Origin: CAYPLH01 sp964411505
GTDB lineage: Bacteria; Bacillota; Clostridia; CAYPLH01; DUMO01
Reading direction: 5' to 3'
Assembly (NCBI GenBank): GCA_964411505.1
Contig: CAYPLH010000064.1
Coordinates: 1 to 21,551 of the forward strand
DNA length: 21,551 nucleotides
The position numbers and the translations under genes were made by a program. The notes beneath the pieces are model-generated. The model did not search any database. It was not told the origin of the DNA and saw nothing but the letters and a program-made list of their open reading frames with translations. This document shows positions 11,201 through 16,589 of this stretch, in pieces (the first letter of the stretch is position 1; every line of letters starts with the position of its first letter).

Positions 11201-14200
11201 TTCCGACGACTTCACTGGAAAATGCAGTGATAACAATAGATGATGTACCGGTGGAAAACGGGCAGCCTTTTTTATTGGAATTAACCGGTGAAGAAAGCTT
11301 TACTGTGGAGCTTAATGTAACTGCATCCGGTAAGCTGCCTAATGATTACATTTTCACCGTACAGAAAGCAGACTTTTACACCGTAACCTATGATGGGAAC
11401 GGAAATATGGGAGGCAGCGTACCGGTTGATGAAAAGGTTTATAGACCGGGACAAATTGTTAATGTTTTGGGTAACAGCAATAATTTGATTAAAACAGGTT
11501 ACACTTTCTCCGGTTGGAACACCGCAGCTGATGGAAGCGGAACGGATTATCCCGAAGGATCAACCTTTGCCATGGGAAGTGCTAATGCTAAGCTTTATGC
11601 TAAATGGATCCTTGCATTCGGTATAGAGCCTATCGAAGATCAGCTCATGAAGGTACTTAGTATGGGTTATGCTTCTGGTATGCAGGAAACCAAGAGTATA
11701 ACAGTAACAAAGATAGGAAACCAGAATGTTGTAAATCTTGCAGTAGCTCTGAGCGGTGATGGCGCAGAAGCTTTTATGATTACTCAACCTGCAATAACAA
11801 CGCTTGATACCGAGACACTTTCAACCATATTTACTATTAAGGCTAAGGATGGGTTGGCAGCAGGAGTATATACGGTAGATGTGACTGTGTCAGCGGATAG
11901 CATGGTTCCCGTGACCTTTACGGTAACCCAGGAAGTCAAGCGTATTAATGCTACAATAAGTCCAACCAAATTCAGTTTTGATCTTAGTGAGCCAAAGGAT
12001 CTAACTACTGCAATTACCTGGAACAGTGCCAAAACAGTAACTGATGTTGTATATGAAGTTTATGGAGATGCTTCCTTGATAGTTGAGACAGACTATACGG
12101 TTATTGCGAATGCTCTTACTATTAAAAAAGAATATCTCTCGGGACTGAACCTTTCGGAAGGAGATTCGGTAGAATTTGGAATTAACTTTGATGTAGGAGA
12201 TAGTGCATTGCTAACGGTAAATGCATCAAAAAATTATGTGCCAGGAAATGATGCTTATCTTAGTGATTTGCAGGTAGACAACATGACTGTTGCAGATTTT
12301 GTATATAATGTTTATGACTATAATGTTGAACTTCCTTACGGGACAGAGCCCGGCGTTCCGGAAACGATAGTTGTAGCAATATCTAGTGATCCGAAAGCCA
12401 GTGTGGATATAACCCAGGCAAAAGAATTGCCCGGAGATGCAACAGTAGATGTGACAGCTGAGGATGGGATTGCTAAAAAGACATATACAGTACACTTTAC
12501 ACTGGAAGAGCCACCAGTTGTAAGCGCAACTTTAAGTCCGGTTACAGTAACCTTTGACCTTAATAAGCCAATGGATGTAACAACATCTATTATATGGAAC
12601 AGTGCAAAGACTGTTGCTGAGGCACTTTACGGGGACAACAAACTAATAGTAGAGGTAGACTATACTGTAATCGCTAATGCGCTTAACATTAAGAAAGAAT
12701 ATCTTACAGGACTTGGTCTTTCGGAAGGAGATTCGGTGGAATTTGGTATTAACTTTGACATAGGAGATAGTGCATTGTTAACAGTAGATGTGGTAAATAG
12801 TAATATCCCTGGAAATGATGCTTATCTTAGTGATCTAAAGGTAAATAACATGACAGTCACTGATTTTGTGTATAATGTATATGACTATATTGTTGAGCTT
12901 CCTAATGGGACGAAACCTGGAGATCCGGAAACAATTGTCGTAGCAATACCAGTAGATCCAAAGGCCAGTGTGGATATAACCCAGGCAACAGTATTACCAG
13001 GAGATGCAACAGCAGACGTGACTTCTGAGAATGGGGTCACCAAGAAGACATATACGGTACACTTTACACTGGAAGAGCAGACGCCTACGCCTACACCTAC
13101 ACCTACGCCTACACCTACGCCGACTCCGACAGTGACACCTACGGCGGTGCCGACACCGACACCGACACCGTCGGACGATCCGGAACCGACACCTTCGCCG
13201 ACTCCGTCAGACGATCCTGTGCCGACGCCATCGCCGACACCGTCAGACGATCCTGTGCCGACACCATCGCCGACTCCGTCAGACGATCCTGTGCCGACGC
13301 CATCGCCGACACCATCGGACGATCCGGAACCGACACCATCGCCGACTCCGTCAGACGATCCTGTGCCGACGCCATCGCCGACACCGTCAGACGATCCTGT
13401 GCCGACACCATCGCCGACTCCGTCAGACGATCCTGTGCCGACGCCATCGCCGACACCATCGGACGATCCGGAACCGACACCATCGCCGACTCCGTCAGAC
13501 GATCCTGTGCCGACACCATCGCCGACTCCGTCAGACGATCCGGAACCGACGCCATCGCCGACTCCGTCGGATGAACCAGAGCCGACACCGTCCTCGTCGC
13601 CGGTGCCAACTGCGACTCCGATAACTACACCTACTCCGACGCCGACTGCTGTAGCTGAAACAAAAGGTGTTGTAACAGCTACACCTGAGCTTGATAAAAA
13701 CACAGGAGTCGCAGAAGCTATAATTGGCACAGATATGCTTAATGCAGCTTTTGATAGTGCGGTGGAAGATGATGATGGCAGGAAGACTGTAGAGATCGAA
13801 GTACCTTCTATAGAAGGAGCAGAAGCTTATGAACCTGTTTTGCCTGCCAGCGCTATTGCATCTGGTATGGAGAATACTCAGATTGAAATAAATACCGATA
13901 TTGCTTCAGTGATTCTTCCAGGTACTATGCTGGAGCAGGAAGCAGCATCCGGGGTTGAAAGCGTGTCTTTGACCATTGCAAAAGCTGATGTATCTGATAT
14001 AGAGGATGAAGAAACAAGAAAGCGGATTGGTACGAGACCAATAATCCGGTTAAACCTGAAGCTTGATGGAGAACCCTATGCTTGGAGTAATGAAAATGCT
14101 CCTGTAACCGTAAGTATACCCTATACACTTAGTCTGGCTGAGCTTGCGGACCCTGAACACATTGTGGTGTGGTATATTGATGGGGAAGGGAATGTAGTAT

Positions 14201-14844
14201 CGGTGCCTAATGGACGTTATGATACAGAAACGGGAAGGGTAACCTTTACAACTACACATTTCAGCCGCTATGCAGTAGTGTATGTGTATAAGACCTTTGA
14301 TGACCTTATAGAAGTGGAATGGGCAAGGAAAGCCATTGAGGTTCTGGCTTCAAGAGGGATGATCTTTGGTACTTCAGAAAGCACATATACTCCGTCAGCC
14401 AATATTAGCAGAGCAGACTATCTTACCCTGCTTGTAAGGACACTGGAGCTTTCGGCAGAGTTTGAGCAAAACTTTGATGATGTGGAACCGGGCAGCTACT
14501 ACTATGAAGCCATAGGTACTGCAAAAGAGCTTGGACTTACTGTGGGAGTAGGAAATAACAAATTCAACCCGAAGGAGTATATTTCAAGGCAGGATATGAT
14601 GGTGGCAACAGTACGGGCGCTGGAGAAACTGGGGCTATTGAAGAACGCAGGGGATACCACAGCATTGGATGAATTCAGTGACAGGGTAGATATCGCCGAC
14701 TATGCCAAAGAGAGCATGGCAACTCTTGTAAAAGAGGGCTTAGTTGTGGGCTCGGAGGATAGAATAAACCCGAACAGTGCTGCAACCCGTGCAGAAACTG
14801 CTGTGTTCATGTACAGGATATATGATCTTGTATATAAAAGGTAA
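5257..14844 (+). CDS. Giant multidomain S-layer-anchored surface protein, 3195 aa
   Basis: Signal peptide at residues 1-28. Residues 30-300 are beta-rich, followed by an Ig-like segment (305-420) and an IPT/TIG-like segment (425-535). Residues about 540-1110 are beta-rich and match no family I recognise. FnIII-like modules run about 1368-1650 (first strand TPESPQNV, then VKVEW), Ig-like modules 1660-1930, and a cadherin-like sandwich about 1943-2040. An InlB-type B-repeat (YTVTYDGNGN...SGWNTAADGSG...LYAKW) covers 2041-2118. Two X2 + cadherin-like pairs occupy 2230-2608, a PT/SDDP linker 2609-2800 and a pre-SLH beta domain 2800-3010. Three SLH domains (about 3012-3062, 3073-3122, 3138-3191) carry SRAD, SRQD and TRAE at the position that binds pyruvylated secondary cell-wall polymer. 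No protease or glycosidase signature is visible. It is probably a wall-bound adhesin or structural fibre, with the cotranscribed upstream protein as likely partner. Confidence 0.92.
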   Translation: MQKYKKNLAILLTVFIWVTCFADIALVMGNSGSERLIFNNQYMAFSVNTKNGRFASRTNDGDPWRNTDTDKPVLYEKDIPETSYTSFNIEGEEVIFGNSYGNLIEDYGYFLQEPEAGVNSSTAVWKYRNLEITQTIELIETSGDISVGNARITYTVENKSTKSVKMGTRILLDIMTGDNDGPVILKPGDEVPVLGERVFEGDMIPLFWNTVDDLAHPSVSSYGTLYGWGEAKPTKVIFGNWYGLSSTKWDYDYDPWMEYATANNKYGAADSAVGIYWEDQNIPAGSVRSFSTTLGMGNLEDRKYSSAGQLVVNVSAPKKVLIDEENPVPFEVSAVLDNSFNSSMDFTNIEVEISYPDNLILEDGDKKQIIPILKQNETELIGWKFKPTQLEDVNVYDFVVSVKRGQRTQKFKVYSVVMPSFTEMPNMQYSYIAPQKLYHEEKYRVIEIKGDNFNYFKDDPEEWDVYLKDAGGNEYVIGDQFVNVQSDSTIYATVPTHFKIDGSDTFLGPGFYGLGIRHNLIDGFYRANAIEVTDNAAYMRRGYGTLLFTSKDEIVYGFDGEPITLIKNRIHHFKGKQTPVVPEGEREIMRVAGDIQKVDDTDLGPVYSVIPQDSGNPVYLGDGILRIIGETDNDTGKTAEMLIMTLSEEVFDSTFEKKGEHRKVKIFGNDRCRIYLNTESAIGGLINKDTLIWTKAFDLDINNMELKNIRMFGLSEEIMAVLGAFSLGVQKFKVYFAEEKGQYTVDFTGMLDLMSVLEQFYTYFGDSCDGKLAYLDIQIDSFRVYKDGTIDFRIDTGIGLPTFTLQHFNPLENPEDMKGIVTGRLKIDTIDGLYSIYVQLGVPSFQELGGDLDETTASASVSGKFGVFTFATPIGPMLMLDTVEVEIDTSMGFIQLGNLPFAINQLGGGIYNLHTIRDAINKGEVPDFSGDFWFGINDTFSPLILGKRMINAKNCKISVGNRRIRFSGDTSFYMIPLTNSGFTIYSYPVIGADVWGELKFLDVIIAYADAELTYDFEKGRFYAGGSLRGTLQVPRYIPFFGGYKFVDLGGTLNTDNAMVFFYIGKTRYGAKYTWSNQSLEYGGKTYEQEIGNKSTGLLKNGIYAMEEIAEDGTKKQLIIGSNVFAIPTSTKESRMILPGVLASSGEMTLLGLPEVNGFFTEFESQGAGALLVQGRYPMGQDVLSMEIFKPDGSSYELIPEGDEQNIFIAECENADTGAPEMGILIDIPEEANRVGKWEIISPIDVKFNVAGVKTAPEIRNISITDEENGQLTALVEFTGEVFSETDSLDLFIINEEQGKETAICIMQNQPVSGFSISHNFELPEALPTGSKYKIAAVLNHYDTEGGEKNLILSDRKESDFFEVRNEKTPESPQNVVTTEMNSRVKVEWDAVGGQEITGYLVTAINEHGTTEEGASSIFVPYKEGKTRYEAFIEGWTYDKEYNIVVQAFLKEEAEGNEEEEIIGYSNVSELLGSGRYQVEWEQDENADEYKIVLFDESGQIAQSFFYEVPEGIPEAGMINVVVRGLPPKVKYSVKVYPVPNEDLKAKNVTVTTIGDGSSKTICFDSVQSDNLKSYMIVAAPRGDSGQDKDLVLYEYTITEEHQPESYEITIPGFDPEKIYDVSVVANKNVSEPSKVYYGELSAPKRVLISTPNPPDFSIVLQPDQNTKEGSIIQKVFEENGITGYVTNTDMIKLSFVSETADYTAVSTNNSASQDTIHEGYGTTWYTSVPVKDGENIIHIKAFNENGEWREKVYHIVCKTSLPAIMMNETTVEDGIATLSGLTDTESDIYVNGESTGKDDKGNFTCSLSLEGKVFMDIEVVAKDAYGNESKYYEQVMNNVTGEITGVAIEAEDFMYEGREQKLRLFAIDGSGERFELPDSYVKWWMASADGNAAIEDGYLKALMSGQCVVAAEFQVNENFVFKDMLVVDIYPAPMEALAIGTAYIDSVSIEGLSGFSLTPGFNKDTNEYELKIPTGTEELILVPTTSLENAVITIDDVPVENGQPFLLELTGEESFTVELNVTASGKLPNDYIFTVQKADFYTVTYDGNGNMGGSVPVDEKVYRPGQIVNVLGNSNNLIKTGYTFSGWNTAADGSGTDYPEGSTFAMGSANAKLYAKWILAFGIEPIEDQLMKVLSMGYASGMQETKSITVTKIGNQNVVNLAVALSGDGAEAFMITQPAITTLDTETLSTIFTIKAKDGLAAGVYTVDVTVSADSMVPVTFTVTQEVKRINATISPTKFSFDLSEPKDLTTAITWNSAKTVTDVVYEVYGDASLIVETDYTVIANALTIKKEYLSGLNLSEGDSVEFGINFDVGDSALLTVNASKNYVPGNDAYLSDLQVDNMTVADFVYNVYDYNVELPYGTEPGVPETIVVAISSDPKASVDITQAKELPGDATVDVTAEDGIAKKTYTVHFTLEEPPVVSATLSPVTVTFDLNKPMDVTTSIIWNSAKTVAEALYGDNKLIVEVDYTVIANALNIKKEYLTGLGLSEGDSVEFGINFDIGDSALLTVDVVNSNIPGNDAYLSDLKVNNMTVTDFVYNVYDYIVELPNGTKPGDPETIVVAIPVDPKASVDITQATVLPGDATADVTSENGVTKKTYTVHFTLEEQTPTPTPTPTPTPTPTPTVTPTAVPTPTPTPSDDPEPTPSPTPSDDPVPTPSPTPSDDPVPTPSPTPSDDPVPTPSPTPSDDPEPTPSPTPSDDPVPTPSPTPSDDPVPTPSPTPSDDPVPTPSPTPSDDPEPTPSPTPSDDPVPTPSPTPSDDPEPTPSPTPSDEPEPTPSSSPVPTATPITTPTPTPTAVAETKGVVTATPELDKNTGVAEAIIGTDMLNAAFDSAVEDDDGRKTVEIEVPSIEGAEAYEPVLPASAIASGMENTQIEINTDIASVILPGTMLEQEAASGVESVSLTIAKADVSDIEDEETRKRIGTRPIIRLNLKLDGEPYAWSNENAPVTVSIPYTLSLAELADPEHIVVWYIDGEGNVVSVPNGRYDTETGRVTFTTTHFSRYAVVYVYKTFDDLIEVEWARKAIEVLASRGMIFGTSESTYTPSANISRADYLTLLVRTLELSAEFEQNFDDVEPGSYYYEAIGTAKELGLTVGVGNNKFNPKEYISRQDMMVATVRALEKLGLLKNAGDTTALDEFSDRVDIADYAKESMATLVKEGLVVGSEDRINPNSAATRAETAVFMYRIYDLVYKR
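11944..13080 (+). repeat. Tandem X2 + cadherin-like module duplication, period 567 bp
   Basis: Two copies of an X2 (CBM_X2-like, Ig fold) plus cadherin-like beta-sandwich pair lie head to tail inside the giant gene. The X2 copies share DYTVIANAL(T/N)IKKEYL and LSEGDSVEFGINFD. The cadherin-like copies share NDAYLSDL, DFVYNVYDY and DPKASVDITQA. The same GGAAATGATGCTTATCTTAG stretch occurs at 12244 and at 12811, giving a 567-bp period (189 codons). The first X2 copy has a few extra residues after the WNSAKTV strand. The close match suggests a recent in-frame duplication. Confidence 0.85.
13081..13167 (+). repeat. Hexanucleotide-type Thr-Pro repeat coding region
   Basis: The DNA alternates ACR/ACC/ACT and CCT/CCG codons giving runs of TP with single V and A interruptions. 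It is the upstream half of the linker that joins the beta-sandwich modules to the cell-wall anchor. Such stretches are flexible, are often glycosylated in clostridial surface proteins, and are prone to slippage. Confidence 0.8.
13168..13599 (+). repeat. 36-bp minisatellite, 12 units, with a 144-bp higher-order repeat
   Basis: Twelve in-frame 36-bp units code for PSDDP(E/V)PTPSPT, the last one degenerate (PSDEPEPTPSSS). The E/V choice runs EVVV EVVV EVEE. Units 1-4 (13168-13311) and 5-8 (13312-13455) differ at only two positions, both third codon positions. Unit 9 is identical to unit 5, and unit 10 to units 3 and 7. The array is far richer in G+C than its flanks. It forms the acidic second half of the linker between the modules and the SLH anchor. 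Confidence 0.93.
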
Positions 14845-14881
14845 TACCACCCGAATTTTGTCGAATTTGTAGAACGAATAA

Positions 14882-14912
14882 AAAAGCCGCAGCCCAAAGG
14901 GTTGCGGCTTTT
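14882..14912. terminator. Bidirectional intrinsic terminator
   Basis: AAAAGCCGCAGCCC at 14882-14895 pairs with GGGTTGCGGCTTTT at 14899-14912 around an AAA loop, a 14-bp stem with one G-U wobble. T-runs occur on both sides, and the run is longer on the - strand. It lies 37 bases after the stop of the giant + strand gene and about 90 bases beyond the stop of the convergent - strand gene, so it can serve both. Confidence 0.9.
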
Positions 14913-15001
14913 AGGTGCAAAAAAACCGTGAGTTCTGCATAATTGGAACTCGGAAATGGAAGAAAGAGACGAGTGGGACAATGCATTGCTTTAAAGAAGA
15001 A

Positions 15002-16183
15002 TTAAGTCGGCAGGGGTAACCTTTTTTTATAAATCCGCACAACAAATTCTTCCCCCTCCTCTGAAAACTCAGGCATTATACCACTGTGACTGATTGTCTC
15101 TCTGATGCTCAAAGGAATTCCTCTCCCTAGGTTTTCAATATAACCATAATGATTTAAAAATTTAAAAATAGCTTGATTCCTCAAAAAACTTGCTCCTTGC
15201 TTGATATTATCAATAGTAATGGTATTGGGCAATCTGCCTGGACTTCTTACTTCATACCTGTCATTTAGAATGATTACTCTTATTCTGCTTCCAGAAATAC
15301 TGTAATTTCTATGGCATACGGCGTTTACGATAATCTCTCTGAAGACTTTGGCAGGGTAATCATATTGATCTATTCTCCGTCCGTTTTCAAATATGGATTG
15401 TTTTTTATTGTATAGGTTAAATAATGTAAGGCACTGTTCGATGAGTTCTGGCAATCTGCCCTCTAACTGCTTACTATCTGCAATTTCATCATATATTTCA
15501 TAACCATTGATTCTGGCGAAAATTATTCCGGTATGAAACAAAAAGTCCTGAGGCTTTTTACCAAATGTAAGCAAGCCAGCTATTGATGGGCATAATTTAT
15601 TTTCGGATATAGTCAGTATTTTTGTATTTAAAAGCAAATTTTCAAAATCCGGGACATCTTTTCTATCATAAATGTCAATCTTGTAAATGTCCTTAAAATA
15701 TTCAGACAATATACCTTTTTCCAGATCATCAATATTTGAATGCCCAATAGATGTATTATCAAATTGAAAATATCCACTTGATTGAAGCAGTCTGGAGAGT
15801 TCCTCCCTAGACGCTTTCCGTTTTGTACTGCCAACCCTTATATAGAAGTCTCCGTCTTTTGTGCTGTAAGGTTTGAATCTGCCTTTTTCTACTTCAAGCT
15901 GCAAAACATGCTTATCTTCATAGTTGATCCATTCAACTTTGGCATTCAATGAAGGGGAGCAATTATTTCTAAGTATGTTCATAATTTTTTCTTCCAGGGA
16001 GGGATCGGGTGAAACTCCATTAACTAAGCCGTTATCAGAAATACCAATATATATTACGCCACCTTCTGCATTAGCAAATGATACTATCTCTTTTGACAGT
16101 TCATTATTGGAAATTATTTCATTCTTAAACTCTATATAATAGTTTTCTCCGGTTCGCAATGCTGTTTGTAGTTTTTCAGTCAT
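15002..16183 (-). CDS. AlbA_2 (Schlafen-like) DNA-binding / RecG-like ATPase-fold regulator, 393 aa
   Basis: I place the start at ATG 16183: GGAGG lies nine bases upstream and a good promoter at 16228-16256. The longer frame to 16243 would begin upstream of the expected transcript start. Residues 13-135 match the AlbA_2 putative DNA-binding domain: YIEFKNE at 17-22, then NAEGGVIYIGISDNG, and GDFYIRVGSTKRKASREEL. Residues about 278-365 match the C-terminal domain of 'ATP-dependent DNA helicase RecG-related' proteins, a GHKL-like fold: REIIVNAVCHRNY at 282-294 (N-box E283, N287, H291, R292), SPGRLP at 314-319 and NLGRGI at 351-356. These proteins lack helicase motifs despite the common name. 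Many act as transcriptional regulators or sit in defence and stress loci, but the role of this one is unknown. It appears to be a single-gene unit, convergent with the giant surface gene. Confidence 0.88.
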   Translation of the reverse strand: MTEKLQTALRTGENYYIEFKNEIISNNELSKEIVSFANAEGGVIYIGISDNGLVNGVSPDPSLEEKIMNILRNNCSPSLNAKVEWINYEDKHVLQLEVEKGRFKPYSTKDGDFYIRVGSTKRKASREELSRLLQSSGYFQFDNTSIGHSNIDDLEKGILSEYFKDIYKIDIYDRKDVPDFENLLLNTKILTISENKLCPSIAGLLTFGKKPQDFLFHTGIIFARINGYEIYDEIADSKQLEGRLPELIEQCLTLFNLYNKKQSIFENGRRIDQYDYPAKVFREIIVNAVCHRNYSISGSRIRVIILNDRYEVRSPGRLPNTITIDNIKQGASFLRNQAIFKFLNHYGYIENLGRGIPLSIRETISHSGIMPEFSEEGEEFVVRIYKKRLPLPT

Positions 16184-16192
16184 GTGAACAAA

Positions 16193-16197
16193 CCTCC
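16193..16197 (-). promoter_or_regulatory. ribosome binding site GGAGG for the AlbA_2 gene
   Basis: GGAGG on the - strand lies nine bases before the ATG at 16183. No comparable site precedes the upstream in-frame ATG codons, so it decides the start. Confidence 0.75.
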
Positions 16198-16227
16198 AAA
16201 GGAATCCTGTATTTATTTTACAACTGG

Positions 16228-16256
16228 ATTTTATCATACACATACTAAGTAGTCAA
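16228..16256 (-). promoter_or_regulatory. sigma-A type promoter of the AlbA_2 gene
   Basis: On the - strand TTGACT (16256-16251) is followed after exactly 17 bases by TAAAAT (16233-16228). Transcription would begin near 16221, leaving a leader of about 38 bases that contains the GGAGG site. This is the most complete promoter assigned to a gene inside the window. Confidence 0.72.
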
Positions 16257-16270
16257 TTTATCAATGACTA
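16250..16270. promoter_or_regulatory. inverted repeat overlapping the -35 box, possible operator
   Basis: TAGTCA (16250-16255) and TGACTA (16265-16270) are perfect 6-base arms around a 9-base centre, with two further pairs possible outside. The left arm coincides with the -35 hexamer of the AlbA_2 promoter, where a dimeric repressor would block polymerase. Autoregulation by the AlbA_2 protein is possible but is inference. Confidence 0.4.
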
Positions 16271-16284
16271 TTTTGATATGGTGT
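16253..16284. repeat. 32-bp direct repeat, copy 1
   Basis: This 32-base stretch recurs at 19779-19810 in the same orientation with a single mismatch (31 of 32). This copy lies in the promoter region of the AlbA_2 gene. The two copies bracket about 3.5 kb. Confidence 0.85.
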
Positions 16285-16309
16285 CCTGCAAGTTCTATCG
16301 TTGATACTT

Positions 16310-16341
16310 GTAAGAATAGGGAGGGTAGGGGGCGATCTTAC
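16310..16341. other. hairpin with a G-rich loop in the 16285-16434 intergenic stretch
   Basis: GTAAGA (16310-16315) and TCTTAC (16336-16341) flank a 20-base loop with three G-runs (16319-16321, 16323-16325, 16328-16332), unusual in this AT-rich background. A T8 run follows at about 16362 after a GAAAG/CTTTC pairing, so a + strand terminator is one possibility. I see no gene in 16285-16434 on either strand. Confidence 0.3.
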
Positions 16342-16434
16342 GAAAGTGTTTCGGCTTTCATTTTTTTTGTAAAGCTCTACCATACCGTGAGCTACTTCTG
16401 GTATGAACATTGTTCACTGTATACGGATCTTGCA

Positions 16435-16565
16435 TCACTTTGAGATATTTTCAGTAACTAATTTAAAAATATCTTCTGCTATTGAAATGCATTCGTCTGC
16501 TTCTGCTTAAGTACTTTTGCTGATTTTAAATCCCGTCCGGCCTTTTCTAGCCATTCATTTCACAT
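16435..16565 (-). pseudogene. HEPN-domain protein remnant
   Basis: After an ATG at 16565 and an immediate TGA, the - strand reads NEWLEKAGRDLKSAKVLK, the typical first helix of HEPN proteins (W..KA..DL.SAK.L). One base out of frame it then reads AEADECISIAEDIFKLVTENISK and stops at 16435. This resembles the family's last helix (A.EA..IAE.I...V). The central 80 or so residues, which in active members hold the R.{4}H RNase motif, are gone. Family members are about 120-130 aa and normally pair with an MNT nucleotidyltransferase as a toxin-antitoxin module. No MNT gene lies next to it. I read it as a deleted, frameshifted relic. The start lies 24 bases after the stop of the solute-binding gene. 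Confidence 0.55.
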
Positions 16566-16589
16566 GGTGTATTGTATTATCAACCCACA

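Noticed and set aside
13168..13599. CRISPR-like array of 36-bp repeats
   Set aside because: The units are directly adjacent without unique spacers and stay in frame within a Pro/Thr/Ser/Asp linker, so it is a coding minisatellite.
12885..13730. 281-aa open frame on the - strand, rich in GVGDGVGTGSSD
   Set aside because: It is the antisense shadow of the 36-bp minisatellite. A repeat whose length is a multiple of three keeps all frames open. There is no ribosome binding site and no independent coding signal.
5257..14844. Cellulosome scaffoldin identity for the giant protein, because of X2 and SLH modules
   Set aside because: No cohesin, dockerin or cellulose-binding CBM3 signature is visible. 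X2 and SLH modules also occur in non-cellulosomal surface proteins.
14930..14951. GAGTTC/GAACTC inverted repeat as a second terminator
   Set aside because: It has only six base pairs, a 10-base loop and no T-run. The strong stem at 14882-14912 already serves both genes.
16184..16243. 20-residue N-terminal extension of the AlbA_2 protein
   Set aside because: The extension would start inside the -10/-35 spacer of a good promoter, and the only ribosome binding site belongs to ATG 16183.
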